DNA from: DASUBV01 sp963822485
Lineage (GTDB): Bacteria; Actinomycetota; Actinomycetes; Streptosporangiales; Streptosporangiaceae
Direction of reading: 5' to 3'
DNA: 64,000 nucleotides
NCBI GenBank assembly: GCA_963822485.1
Contig: CAWGHW010000037.1
Coordinates: 1-64,000, forward strand
In this document: piece after piece, positions 50,820 through 60,206 of the stretch
How the letters are laid out: every line of letters starts with the position of its first letter
Position numbering within the stretch: the stretch's first letter is position 1
Made by a program: the position numbers and the translations under genes
Notes under the pieces: generated by a model
The model's input: the letters and a program-made list of their open reading frames with translations, nothing else
Told to the model about the DNA's origin: nothing
Databases searched by the model: none

Positions 50820-53029
50820 CCGGACTTGTAGGTGAAGCGGTCCCCCTTAGACCTGGCACTCGACCACAGGGAATCGGCGAAGATCCTGATGTCGACCGTC
50901 CCGGCCTTCTCGGCGGGCAGGGTGACCTTGCAGGCGGTCCTGGTGCAGGAGGCGGCGACCGTGGCCAGGACCTTGGACCCGGACATGATCCGGGCCTCGT
51001 CGGCCGACCCGATGGGCAGGAACCCGGCCCCGTGCACGGTGACCTTGATCTTCTTGTGGGCGGCGCCGGAACTCGGCGACACGCTGGTCACCTTGACCGT
51101 CTTGAGCCGGGTGGCCGACTGGTGGCACAGGACCTGGGTCAGCCCCGCGAGGAACACGAACCACCGGCGATGCGACTCGCCGCTGACCATCGGCGCGCCC
51201 AGCCCGCTGGCCATGTCGTAACCCCTGGCCGACCGGTACAGGCCACCGGTGTAGCCGGACGGCGTGTAGTCGTTGTTGCCGAACGTGATGTCGCGCACGA
51301 CCTGCGGCGTCTTGGCGTAGACGTAGGAGTGCCGGGCGGCGACGGCGGCATACAGGTTCTGCGGGAGGGTCGGCGCACGGGACCCGTAGGCCGCGCAGAA
51401 CGGCGAGGCCTGGGTCAGGGCCGCGATGGACGCCCATACCGGCGTGGCCGCGCTGGTGCCGCCCACGCCGCCGAGCAGCCATCCCCCGTCGTAGTAAACG
51501 GCGTATCCGTACAGCGGGTCCCCGTCAGCGGCAACGTCCGGGACCTGGCGGAAGTGCTTGCTGGCGCACGATTTGGCGTCCCGCCGGGAATGGGCGTTGA
51601 TGATCCCGGGGATCCTGGTCTGGTGCTGGTAGCCGGGCATGCACCAGATGCTGGACACGCCGCCGCCGCCGGCGCCGACGCCCAGGGCGCTGTTCGAGTC
51701 GTTCCAGACGATCTCCTGCTGGCTGGCGCCCGTGCCCCGGAAGCTGGTGCCGCCGACGCCGACCACGAAGGGCGCGCTGGCCGGGGTCAGGGCGCTCACC
51801 TTGGGGTTCGTCTTGCCGGTGCTCGGCCTGAAGCAGCTCGTCGAGCCCTCATCGCCGGCCGCCGCGAAGATCGTCTGGCCCTGCGCGTTGGCCTGCTCGA
51901 ACACCGACTCCTGGGCCTTCACGCTGGCCAGGACGGTGTTGGCCTCGCAGGAGCCCCACGACACCGACAGCACCCGGTTGGTGTCGGAGACGGCGAACTT
52001 CTTGAAGATGTCGTAGAACCCGGTGTTGGTGTTCGGCGACTGGTAGACATCGATGCTGGCCTGGGGGGCCAGGCCGGCCAGCATCTCGATGTCCAGCGCG
52101 GCCTCGCCGGATCCGGCCCCGGATCCGGCCCCGCCGTCGACCTTGGCGTAGCTCACCTTGGCGGAGACGCGGTAGCACTTCTCGTAGGCGGTGATGTCGG
52201 AGCGCAGGTTCGGCTCCAGCTCCAGGACCCCGATCCTGATGCCCTTCGCGAAGTCGCGCAGCAGGTACAGCAGGTTCAGCCCGTAGACCCCGGCGATGAC
52301 GTTGGCGGTGTTCGCGAGCGAGTCAGTGGCCGCCGCGCACGGCTGCGGCCCGACCGAAGTGGCCGCGGCGGTCGCCGGGCGGCCGGTCCGCGCGATGGCC
52401 TTCGACGGTACCTGAGCGCCGGGCGCGGTGCTCAGGTGCTGCTGGGGGTAGAGGTCGTCCAGCCCGAGCACGCCCTGCACCAGCGGGGCCACGGCCGCGG
52501 GCACCCGCGGCGCGGTGGCGTTGGCGTAGGCGGACCTGCCGCCGGGCAGCCGGTAGCGGTCGAGCGTGATCCCGAAGGCGTGCTCGATCGCGGCCGCCGT
52601 CGCCGTGACCGGGATGGCCAGCCGGTTCGCGGAGACCCGGCCCGGGGTCAGGCCGGCCAGCCGGAGCGCGCTGTCGACCGCGGCGACCCGGGCCAGCGAC
52701 GGCCCGAACCTCGGGCCGAACTGCCCCGGCCGCAGGAAGTGCTGGTAGAACGGCGACCGCGGGTCCGACAGCCCGCTGAGGAACGCGGTCAGCCGGCCCT
52801 GGTCCGGGATGTTGAGGGCCACCTCGATGCTGAGCCTCGTGCGCGGGGCCAGCGTCCCGGCCCGCACCGCGCCCGCCGGCGGCGCCGGGGCCATGCTCTC
52901 GGTCAGCGCGACGGGCGGCGCGGGCCGCGCCGCCTGGGACGGCGCCGCGGCGATCAGCGCGCCGGGCACCGCGATGAAGGCGCTCAGCGCCGCGATGAGG
53001 ACACGTTTAGCAGACTTGCTCATAGACAT
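50816..53029 (-). CDS. secreted S53 sedolisin with pro-domain and IPT/TIG-like C-terminus
   Basis: 737 residues from ATG 53029 (MSMSKSAKRVLIAALSAFIA). Signal peptide, then a kumamolisin-type activation domain (TLAPRTRLSIEVALNIPDQG, FLSGLSDPRSPFYQHFLRPG, HAFGITLDRYRLPGG), then the protease: Glu/Asp in EAALDIEMLAGLAP, SVSWGSCE, AAAGDEGSTSCF, and nucleophile Ser in GGVGGTSAATPVW. A C-terminal IPT/TIG-like beta domain (KVTSVSPSSGAAHKKIKVTV) closes it. It matures by self-cleavage at low pH. Unlike the sedolisin at 6492-8576, this one has the full pro-domain. Confidence 0.92.
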   Translation of the reverse strand: MSMSKSAKRVLIAALSAFIAVPGALIAAAPSQAARPAPPVALTESMAPAPPAGAVRAGTLAPRTRLSIEVALNIPDQGRLTAFLSGLSDPRSPFYQHFLRPGQFGPRFGPSLARVAAVDSALRLAGLTPGRVSANRLAIPVTATAAAIEHAFGITLDRYRLPGGRSAYANATAPRVPAAVAPLVQGVLGLDDLYPQQHLSTAPGAQVPSKAIARTGRPATAAATSVGPQPCAAATDSLANTANVIAGVYGLNLLYLLRDFAKGIRIGVLELEPNLRSDITAYEKCYRVSAKVSYAKVDGGAGSGAGSGEAALDIEMLAGLAPQASIDVYQSPNTNTGFYDIFKKFAVSDTNRVLSVSWGSCEANTVLASVKAQESVFEQANAQGQTIFAAAGDEGSTSCFRPSTGKTNPKVSALTPASAPFVVGVGGTSFRGTGASQQEIVWNDSNSALGVGAGGGGVSSIWCMPGYQHQTRIPGIINAHSRRDAKSCASKHFRQVPDVAADGDPLYGYAVYYDGGWLLGGVGGTSAATPVWASIAALTQASPFCAAYGSRAPTLPQNLYAAVAARHSYVYAKTPQVVRDITFGNNDYTPSGYTGGLYRSARGYDMASGLGAPMVSGESHRRWFVFLAGLTQVLCHQSATRLKTVKVTSVSPSSGAAHKKIKVTVHGAGFLPIGSADEARIMSGSKVLATVAASCTRTACKVTLPAEKAGTVDIRIFADSLWSSARSKGDRFTYKSG

Positions 53030-53126
53030 ATGCGCACCCGCCCGCCCTGGCCCCGTTACGTACAAGTACGACAAATGGTAATGAAAATGGCGTGCCGGTG
53101 ATAGACCGGTATTGGCGAATTTCTGA

Positions 53127-55277
53127 CTAAACGCCCGTGTAGCCCAGGTAGCCCGCGCCGCTGGCGTCGACGCCGGCGCTGAACGTGCGCTCCCCCGCGA
53201 CCAGGCCGTCCACGTGCAGCCGGGGGCCCGCGCCACCCCCGCCGCCCGCGCCGCCCGCGCGGACGCCCGCTGGCGTCACCGTGAGCCGGCCCGCCGGGAC
53301 GTCCACGTCCAGCCCCAGCCGGGCCTCGATCAGCGCCCCGGCCGCGGCCGCGGCCCAGGCCTGGGGGCGGCAGGACGCGGGGTAGGCCGACGGCCAGGGC
53401 ACCCGGTCGCGGGCGTCGCCGGCGAACAGCTCGGGCAGCCGCCAGTCAAACGCCTCCGCCGCGTCCAGCAGGCCGTCGGCCAGCACGGCCGCCTGCGCCG
53501 CGTGCCCGCTGCGGGCCAGGCCGCGGATCACGATGGCGGTGTCGTGGCTCCACACCGAGCCGCAGTGATAGCTCAGCGGCGAGTACCCGCCGCTGGCCGA
53601 CGACATGGTGCGCAGCCCGAAGCCCGAGCTCAGCTCCGGCCCGGCCAGCCGGGCCGCGACCAGGTCCTCCTCGGCCGGGGTGAGCAGGCCGGTGGCCAGC
53701 AGGTGCCCGATGTTGCTGGTGACCGAGTCCACGGGCTGCTTGCGGGCATCCAGGGCCAGCGCCGGATAGGCCCCGGCCCCGTCCCGGACCCAGAACCGGG
53801 CCCGGAACGCGTCGGCCAGCCGGCCGGCCCAGTCCCGCCACTCCCCGGCGCCGGGCAGGCCGAGGGCGTCCATCAGGTCCGCGCCGTGCCGGGCCGCCTC
53901 GTAGGCGTAGCCCTGGACCTCGCACAGCGCCACCGGCGGGTCGGCGATCCGGCCGTCGGCGAACCTGATGGCGTCGCCGGAGTCCTTCCAGCCCTGGTTG
54001 GCCAGGCCCCGGCCGCCGCTGGAGTCGATGTACTCCAGCAGGCCGTCGCCGTCGGCGTCCCCGTAGTCGCGCACGTAGCCCAGGGCGGCGGTCAGGTTCG
54101 GCAGCAGCGCCCGGACCTGCGCCTCGGGCATGCCCCAGCGCCAGGCGTCGTGCAGCAGGCAGATCCACAGCGGGGTGGCGTCGATGGTGCCGTAGTACCG
54201 GGCGGGCAGTCCCCCGGCCCCCTGCCGCCCGGCCGTGCGCAGCTCGTGCAGGATCTTGCCCGGCGCCTCGCCGGTGGCCGGGTCGACCCGGCGGCCCTGG
54301 CGCCCGGCCAGCGCGCGCAGCGTGCTCGCGGCCAGCGGCCAGCCGAAGGGCAGCAGCAGCCGGGCGGCCCAGATGCTGTCCCGGCCGAACAGGGTCAGGT
54401 ACCAGGGCGCGCCGGCGCCCAGGAACACCTCGGCCGGGTCGCGGGAGGTGGCCAGCAGCAGCGCGGCCGCGTCGGGCAGGGCCTGAGCGAGCAGGCGGCC
54501 CGGGCGCGGGTCGTCGCCGTCGGCGCGCACGCCGGGCCACGGATCGCCGGCCGCGGCGGGCGGCGGGCCGACGACGGCGGCCGGGTCGGAGACGGCCAGC
54601 TCCCAGGCCACCTCGAGCCGGCCGCGGGGGGCCAGCTCGACCGGCCAGCTGAGCCGGGCCGCGCCGTCCGGGCTCGCCGCGGCGGTGGCGCCGGGCGCGG
54701 TCAGCCGGACCTGGATCGGGCCGTCCCCCCAGGTCAGCACCGGACCGACGGCTTCGGGACCGGCGCCGGGAGGGGCCGGCTGGCCAGCGGCGGTCCGGGG
54801 CACGGCCCAGTTATCGATGAATATCTCGATCGGGGCCGCGGGCCGCGCCTGCCCGGTCTTGATCTCGCCGATGCCGGCCAGGTCGGCGGCGACGCGCAGG
54901 GTCAGCTCGGTGGTCACGGGCACCGCGGCCGACGAGGAGATCCGGATGTGCTCGCGGACCCGGCCGGGGCTGACCAGCCGCTCGCGCTCCACCCGGACGG
55001 CCGGGTCGGCGCCGTCGCCGCCGAGGTCGCGGACCAGGCCGATGAACAGGGCCCGGCCGGCGTCGAGCAGCCCGGAGCTGAGCGGCTCGGGCTCGGCGCG
55101 GCCGACTTCGAGCACGGCGGCGGACAGCACCCGGCTGTCGGCGTGCACGACACCCTGGGCGCCGCTGCGCGACCCAGCGGCCGGCCGGATCTGCCCGCTG
55201 GCCTCACTGAGCGCGACGGTCGGCGCGCACAGCGCGATGACCAGCTCGTGCAGCCAGGGCTGTCCGCTGCTGGCCAT
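53127..55277 (-). CDS. glycogen-debranching-type enzyme (amylo-alpha-1,6-glucosidase family)
   Basis: 716 residues. N-terminal beta domain of the bis-type (VVHADSRVLSAAVLEVG, VSPGRVREHIRISSSAAVPV) followed by an (alpha/alpha)6 glucosidase barrel from about residue 290 (LTLFGRDSIWAARLLLPFGW, GTIDATPLWICLLHDAWRW, GLANQGWKDSGDAIRFADGR, YHCGSVWSHDTAIVIRGLAR). Acidic residues in KDSGD and EVQGYAYEAAR fit GH15-like catalysis. The family acts on alpha-glucans or related oligosaccharides; no export signal is seen. A single transcription unit. Confidence 0.85.
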   Translation of the reverse strand: MASSGQPWLHELVIALCAPTVALSEASGQIRPAAGSRSGAQGVVHADSRVLSAAVLEVGRAEPEPLSSGLLDAGRALFIGLVRDLGGDGADPAVRVERERLVSPGRVREHIRISSSAAVPVTTELTLRVAADLAGIGEIKTGQARPAAPIEIFIDNWAVPRTAAGQPAPPGAGPEAVGPVLTWGDGPIQVRLTAPGATAAASPDGAARLSWPVELAPRGRLEVAWELAVSDPAAVVGPPPAAAGDPWPGVRADGDDPRPGRLLAQALPDAAALLLATSRDPAEVFLGAGAPWYLTLFGRDSIWAARLLLPFGWPLAASTLRALAGRQGRRVDPATGEAPGKILHELRTAGRQGAGGLPARYYGTIDATPLWICLLHDAWRWGMPEAQVRALLPNLTAALGYVRDYGDADGDGLLEYIDSSGGRGLANQGWKDSGDAIRFADGRIADPPVALCEVQGYAYEAARHGADLMDALGLPGAGEWRDWAGRLADAFRARFWVRDGAGAYPALALDARKQPVDSVTSNIGHLLATGLLTPAEEDLVAARLAGPELSSGFGLRTMSSASGGYSPLSYHCGSVWSHDTAIVIRGLARSGHAAQAAVLADGLLDAAEAFDWRLPELFAGDARDRVPWPSAYPASCRPQAWAAAAAGALIEARLGLDVDVPAGRLTVTPAGVRAGGAGGGGGAGPRLHVDGLVAGERTFSAGVDASGAGYLGYTGV

Positions 55278-55491
55278 TCCCGCCTCCCGGCCTGGTGGGT
55301 GCTCACGGTGATCACGCGGAGCTATCAGTCAATAGGACCCGGTGACGCGCGCGCGGCCGAACGACGGGCTCTTGTCAGCCGAGCCCGGCGGCGTAATGTC
55401 ATTTACAAGTTAATTTAAGCCTTGGACAAACCCTGGCGCGGGCACGCTCACCCCGGCCAGCGGGGCGCCGGGCGCACCTCGGGAAGGGTGG

Positions 55492-57822
55492 ATGCGGGAC
55501 ATGATCAGGCACGCGAGGACTTCCGGCTTAACGGGCCGGCGGCGGGGCCGGCTGGCGCTGCTCACGGCGGCGGCGCTCACGGCCTTCCTGGGGCTCGGCC
55601 CGCTGGCCGGCCCGGCCGGGGCGGCCAGCGCGACGGCCGCGACGGGGGCGGCCGCGGCCGCGGAGACGCCGCTGAGCGAGACGGGCTGGACGGCCAGCTC
55701 GAACACCAGCTCCGGCTCGGGAGACGCGCCCGCCAACGCGATCGACGGCAACACCAGCACCCGCTTCAGCTCCGACGCTGACCAGGCCTCGGGCATGTAC
55801 TTCCAGGTCAATCTGGGCTCGGCACAGACGTTCAACCAGATAGAGATGAACGCCGGCGGGTCCACCGGGGACTATGCCCGCGGCTACAACGTCGAGGTGT
55901 CGAGCAATGGGACCTCGTTCACCAGCGTGGCCACGGGAACCGGCACGTCCTCGCCCCAGACGGTGACGTTCACCGCGCAGACGGCGCAGTACATCCGGGT
56001 GGTGCTCACGGCGGCCTCGACGACCAACTGGTGGTCGATCGCCGAGTTCACGGCCTACACGTCGGGCAGCGGCACGTCGCCGCCGCCGACGGGCGGCAGC
56101 TTCGGGCCCAACGTGTACGTGTTCACGCCGGGCATGTCCCAGAGCTCGATCCAGAGCACGCTGAACACGATCGCCAATGAGCAGGTCTCCAACCAGTTCG
56201 GCACCCAGCGGTTCGCGCTGCTGTTCGCGCCGGGCACCTACGGCTCGAGCGCCAGCCCGCTGGTGTTCACGGTGGGCTACTACACCGAGGTGGCGGGCCT
56301 GGGCCAGAACCCGAGCCAGGTGGTCATCAACGGCTCGATCAACACGTTCAACCAGTGCATCGGCGGCGGCTCGAGCAACTGCAACGCCACCGACAACTTC
56401 TGGCGGTCGATCTCCAACCTGACCATCAACGTCATGGGCAACACGGGCTGCTACGCGGGCGACGACTTCTGGGCCAGCTCGCAGGAGTCACCGCTGCGCC
56501 GGGTCGACATCAACGGCAAGCTCACGCTGATGGACTACTGCACCGGCGCCCCGGACTTCGCCAGCGGCGGCGAGATCGCCGACTCGGTGTTCTCCAGCAC
56601 GGTCACCAACGGCTCCCAGCAGCAGTACGTCGTCCGCAACAGCAACATCGGCAGCTGGAGCAACTCGGTGTGGAACCAGGTGTTCTGCGGGGACAACGGC
56701 GCGCCAGCCCAGAGCTTCGCCGGCAACTCGGGCGACAGCGGCGGGCCGAGTTCCTACACCACGCTGGCCAAGTGCCCGGTCACCCAGGAGGAGCCGTACC
56801 TGTACCAGGACTCGTCGGGCGGCTACCACGTGTTCGTGCCCTCGGCGCAGACCAACTCCTCGGGGCCGACCTGGGTTAACGGCAACACGCCAGGGACGTC
56901 GCTGGCGCTGAGCACGTTCTTCGTGGTCCAGCCGAGCAACACGGCGGCGCAGATCAACGCGGCCCTGTCGGCCGGGGACAACCTGCTGTTCACGCCGGGC
57001 GTGTACGACATCAGCTCGACGCTCAGCGTGACGAAGGCCGACACCAAGATCGTTGGCCTGGGCTTCCCGACGCTGATCTCGGAGAACGGCGCCACCACGA
57101 TGAGCGTGGCCGACGTGGGCGGGGTGAACATCTCGGGCCTGATCTTCGACGCCGGCTCGGCCAGCTCGCCGTCGCTGCTCACGCTCGGGACGCAGGGCTC
57201 GACGGTGAGCCACGCCAGCGACCCGGACTCGGTGGACGACGTGACCTTCCGCGTCGGCGGCGCGGAGGCCGGCACGGTGCCCACGGCGTTCATCGACAAC
57301 AGCAGCAACTCGATCCTGGACGACGTCTGGGCCTGGCGCGCGGACCACGGCGCGGGCGCGGGCACCTGGACCGGCGACCAGTCCAACACCGGGCTCATCG
57401 TGAACGGCAGCAATGTCACGGCCTACGGCCTGGCGGTGGAGCACTTCCAGAAGGACGAGGTGATCTGGAACGGCCAGGGCGGGGAGGACATCTTCTTCCA
57501 GAACGAGAACCCGTACGAGGTGCCCAGCCAGTCGGCCTGGATGTCCAGCTCGACGCAGGACGGGTACCCGGCGTTCTTCATCCCGGGCAGCGTGACCTCG
57601 TTCCAGGGCTACGGGATGGGCAGCTACAGCTTCTTCAACCAGGGCGTGGCGATCGAGAACGCGATGGCCTTCCAGGCCCCGGACACGTCCGGGGTGCAGT
57701 TCCACGACCTGCTCACGGTGTTCCTGAACGGGTCGGGCGGCATCGAGTCGGTGATCAACGGCACGGGCGCGCCGGTGAGCTCCAGCTTCGGCGGGCCCAG
57801 CGACGTGGTGAGCTACCCGTGA
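55492..57822 (+). CDS. secreted discoidin (CBM32) plus beta-helix protein
   Basis: 776 residues from the ATG at 55492-55500 (MRDMIRHARTSG). Signal peptide (LALLTAAALTAFLGL...GAASA). An F5/8 type C domain at about 60-185 (NAIDGNTSTRFSSDADQASG, MYFQVNLGSAQTFNQIEMNA, QYIRVVLTAASTTNWWSIAE), then a Pro/Thr linker and a right-handed beta-helix of about 570 residues (GPNVYVFTPGMSQSSIQSTL, LLFAPGTYGSS, LFTPGVYDISSTLSVTKADT). This resembles pectate-lyase/GH55-like helices and binds or cleaves extracellular polysaccharide; no catalytic residues can be assigned safely. An AT-rich promoter-like stretch lies at 55396-55430. Confidence 0.75.
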   Translation: MRDMIRHARTSGLTGRRRGRLALLTAAALTAFLGLGPLAGPAGAASATAATGAAAAAETPLSETGWTASSNTSSGSGDAPANAIDGNTSTRFSSDADQASGMYFQVNLGSAQTFNQIEMNAGGSTGDYARGYNVEVSSNGTSFTSVATGTGTSSPQTVTFTAQTAQYIRVVLTAASTTNWWSIAEFTAYTSGSGTSPPPTGGSFGPNVYVFTPGMSQSSIQSTLNTIANEQVSNQFGTQRFALLFAPGTYGSSASPLVFTVGYYTEVAGLGQNPSQVVINGSINTFNQCIGGGSSNCNATDNFWRSISNLTINVMGNTGCYAGDDFWASSQESPLRRVDINGKLTLMDYCTGAPDFASGGEIADSVFSSTVTNGSQQQYVVRNSNIGSWSNSVWNQVFCGDNGAPAQSFAGNSGDSGGPSSYTTLAKCPVTQEEPYLYQDSSGGYHVFVPSAQTNSSGPTWVNGNTPGTSLALSTFFVVQPSNTAAQINAALSAGDNLLFTPGVYDISSTLSVTKADTKIVGLGFPTLISENGATTMSVADVGGVNISGLIFDAGSASSPSLLTLGTQGSTVSHASDPDSVDDVTFRVGGAEAGTVPTAFIDNSSNSILDDVWAWRADHGAGAGTWTGDQSNTGLIVNGSNVTAYGLAVEHFQKDEVIWNGQGGEDIFFQNENPYEVPSQSAWMSSSTQDGYPAFFIPGSVTSFQGYGMGSYSFFNQGVAIENAMAFQAPDTSGVQFHDLLTVFLNGSGGIESVINGTGAPVSSSFGGPSDVVSYP

Positions 57823-57834
57823 GCGGCCTATGAG

Positions 57835-59199
57835 CTACCCGCGAGGTGAGTAGCTAGCGTCATCGCTGGCCCTCTGGTGCTGCTCCAGCGTCACCAGGGG
57901 GCCAGCGGTGCGCCTTCCGGCGCCGCGCCGGGCGGGCTCGGGATGACCGGCGGAATGATACGCGGGGTGGTCGGCGGCCCCGGCGGACAGCAGCCGGGCG
58001 ATGGGCAGGGTCGCGCCGCCGAGCGCCACCGCGTCCTGGCCCAGCTCGGCCTTGACGATCTCGACCCGGCTGAACGGCAGGTGCAGGGCCCGGCCCGCGG
58101 CGGCCTCGCGGATGCTGGGCAGCAGCGCCTCGCTCAGGGCCTGGCCCAGCCAGCCGCCCACCACGACCCGCTCGGGGTTGAACAGGTTGACCAGGTCGGC
58201 GATGCCGGCGCCCAGGTAGGTCACGGTCTCGTCCAGCACCTTCGCCGCGGCCGGGTCACGGTGCCGGGCCTCGATGATCGCGGCGATCCGGCCCTCCAGC
58301 TCGGCCGGGCGGGCCGCCCGGCGGCGCCGCTTGAGCTGCTCGTAGCGGGCCACGATGGCCCCGGCGCCGACGTAGGCCTCCAGGCAGCCGTCGGCCCCGC
58401 ACCGGCAGGTCCGCCCGCCCGCGACGACGGTGGTGTGCCCCCACTCCCCCGCGCTGCTGGTCGCGCCCCGGTAGACCTCGCCGTTGCTGACGATGCAGGT
58501 GCCCGCGCCGATGCCGAGCAGCACGATGACCGCGTTGTCGGTGTCCCGCGCGGCGCCCAGCCAGCGCTCGGCCTGGCCCAGCGTCTTGGCCCCGTTGTCG
58601 ACCAGGATGGGCAGGTCCAGGCGGGCCCGCAGGTCGGCCTCCAGCGGCACCGCCTGCCAGCCCACGCTCTGCCCGTGCACCACGGCGGCGTCCGGGTGCT
58701 CGTGGCGGTGCTCGTTGCGGTGCTCGACCAGGCCGGGCACGGCCACGCCCAGGCCGAGGATGGCGCGCTCGGGCACGCCCGACTCGGCGATCACCGACTC
58801 GACGCCCTCCACGATGCGGTTCACCACGTCGCCGGGGTCGAGCACGGTGGTCATGCCGGTCACCGAGGTGTGCCGGGCCCGCAGCCGCAGCGTCAGGTCG
58901 AACAGCTCGACCAGCACCGCCGTCTCCCCCACGTCGGCGCCGATGACGTAGCCGTAGTCGGGATTGACCTGGAGCAGCCCGCGCGGGCGCCCGCCGTTGG
59001 AGTCCTCCAGCCCGACCTCGGCCACCACGCCCTCGGCCAGCAGCGCGCCGACCAGGTTGCTCACCGTGGCCGAGCTCAGGCCGGCCACGGCCGCTACCTC
59101 CTGCCGGGTCAGCGGGCCGTTGAGGAACACCTGCCACAGCGCCCGCGACCGGTTGCTCTTGCGCAGGTCGCGCACGGTGGTGGTGCTGGGTCTCGGCAT
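57835..59199 (-). CDS. ROK-family transcriptional regulator
   Basis: 454 residues. N-terminal winged helix (RALWQVFLNGPLTRQEVAAV, AGLSSATVSNLVGALLAEG) and a sugar-kinase-like ROK domain: YVIGADVGETAVLVELFDL, GLGVAVPGLVEHRNEH, LPILVDNGAKTLGQAERWLG, and the zinc-binding CRCGADGCLEAYVGAGAI. ROK repressors sense sugars or sugar phosphates. It is convergent with the discoidin/beta-helix gene (12 bp) and probably controls sugar genes nearby or elsewhere. Confidence 0.93.
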   Translation of the reverse strand: MPRPSTTTVRDLRKSNRSRALWQVFLNGPLTRQEVAAVAGLSSATVSNLVGALLAEGVVAEVGLEDSNGGRPRGLLQVNPDYGYVIGADVGETAVLVELFDLTLRLRARHTSVTGMTTVLDPGDVVNRIVEGVESVIAESGVPERAILGLGVAVPGLVEHRNEHRHEHPDAAVVHGQSVGWQAVPLEADLRARLDLPILVDNGAKTLGQAERWLGAARDTDNAVIVLLGIGAGTCIVSNGEVYRGATSSAGEWGHTTVVAGGRTCRCGADGCLEAYVGAGAIVARYEQLKRRRRAARPAELEGRIAAIIEARHRDPAAAKVLDETVTYLGAGIADLVNLFNPERVVVGGWLGQALSEALLPSIREAAAGRALHLPFSRVEIVKAELGQDAVALGGATLPIARLLSAGAADHPAYHSAGHPEPARRGAGRRTAGPLVTLEQHQRASDDASYSPRG

Positions 59200-59340
59200 C
59201 GGCTTCTGACCTACCTGACCGCTAGCGGGGCCGCTGCGCGCGGCCGGGCGCCGGGCCGCCCCGCGCGGCCCGGACGGCCTATTTTACGGTCTGGAATAAG
59301 TCCGGCCCTGGATCGCACGTTCGCGGGTCAGGATCCGGCG

Positions 59341-59470
59341 GCCAGCTTCTAGGTGGCCAGCCTCTCGGTGGCCAGCCTCTGGGCGGCCAGCCTCTGGGCG
59401 GCCAGCCTCTAAGCGGCTAGCTTCTGGGCGGCCAGCCTCTGGGCGGCCAGCTTCTAGGTGGCCAGCTTCT
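59341..59470. repeat. 15-bp tandem repeats extending a gene's 3' end past its stop
   Basis: About nine copies of a GGCCAGCYTCTGGGY-type unit. On the - strand each encodes LA(A/T)Q(K/R). The array begins inside the last codons of the lipoprotein gene (LATQKLAT-stop) and continues for about 110 bp after the stop, in frame but interrupted by further TAG codons. Confidence 0.75.
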
Positions 59471-60071
59471 GGGTGGCCAGCCCGGCCTGGCGGGCGGCGG
59501 CCGGGCAGCTGGCGGTCGCGCGGGCCTTGGTGGTCACGCAGGCCACGCTGGCCGCGTAGGCGCGCATGGTGTACCGGTGACCGTGGTAGCGGTAGACGAT
59601 GCTCAGGCCCGCGGCCATGTAGGTGCCCGGCCGGGCGCCGGCCATGGCGAACACCACGTCGGCATCGCCGGGGCCGATCCGCGCTCCGGCGAACGGCACC
59701 ACCGGGCTGTCCGGCGGCCAGCCGCGGGCGAACCCGAGCGGGCCGCGGCGCTGGGAGACGGCCACCGCGGCCAGGTGGCCCGCCGGGTGCCCGGCGATCG
59801 GGATGAGCGACGCGGACACCAGCGTCACCGGGCCGCCGGTGTTGTCGACATAGGCCGCGAACTCGGCCTGCTGGCCCGGCGCCACCGACCCGGACGTGAC
59901 CGCCGGCTTCCCGTGCCGCAGCAGCGTGCGCAGCGAGCCCGCTCCAGCCCGGCCTGCCTGACCTGTCTGGCCCGCCTGGCCCGAGCTGCAGGCGGCAAGG
60001 CCGCCGGCGAGCAGCACGGCGAGAATGGCTCCCGGCAGGACCCCGGAGCGCGTCATGAATGGCTGCCGCAT
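59454..60071 (-). CDS. putative secreted lipoprotein
   Basis: 205 residues from ATG 60071 (MRQPFMTRSGVLPG), with AGGGGGG upstream. Lipobox GGLAAC (Cys near residue 28), a Gly/Gln-rich spacer (SSGQAGQTGQAGRAG), then a beta domain: VTSGSVAPGQQAEFAAYVDN, PVTLVSASLIPIAGHPAGHL, GDADVVFAMAGARPGTYMAA, YRYHGHRYTMRAYAASVACV. It may be a substrate-presenting or metal-chaperone-like beta sandwich; I do not recognise the family firmly. Its last codons form the start of a 15-bp repeat array. Confidence 0.65.
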   Translation of the reverse strand: MRQPFMTRSGVLPGAILAVLLAGGLAACSSGQAGQTGQAGRAGAGSLRTLLRHGKPAVTSGSVAPGQQAEFAAYVDNTGGPVTLVSASLIPIAGHPAGHLAAVAVSQRRGPLGFARGWPPDSPVVPFAGARIGPGDADVVFAMAGARPGTYMAAGLSIVYRYHGHRYTMRAYAASVACVTTKARATASCPAAARQAGLATQKLAT

Positions 60072-60193
60072 GGCCGTTGCGGTCCCCCCTGAACGACAGG
60101 CCGTTCTTCAGTTAATGGCAGGACTTAAGCCCCGATGGGGCGCCTCAAGATCATAGCGGCCGGCCGGCCCGAGCCGGGCCGCTGGCCACGGCC

Positions 60194-60199
60194 TATGCT
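60194..60199 (+). promoter_or_regulatory. -10 box of a leaderless gene
   Basis: TATGCT is 7 nt before GTG 60207. Confidence 0.5.
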
Positions 60200-60206
60200 G
60201 CCGGGC

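Noticed and set aside
50396..53101. A 901-codon + strand frame over the second sedolisin
   Set aside because: Shadow frame rich in Gly, Arg and Asp; the - strand has an intact signal peptide, pro-domain and triad.
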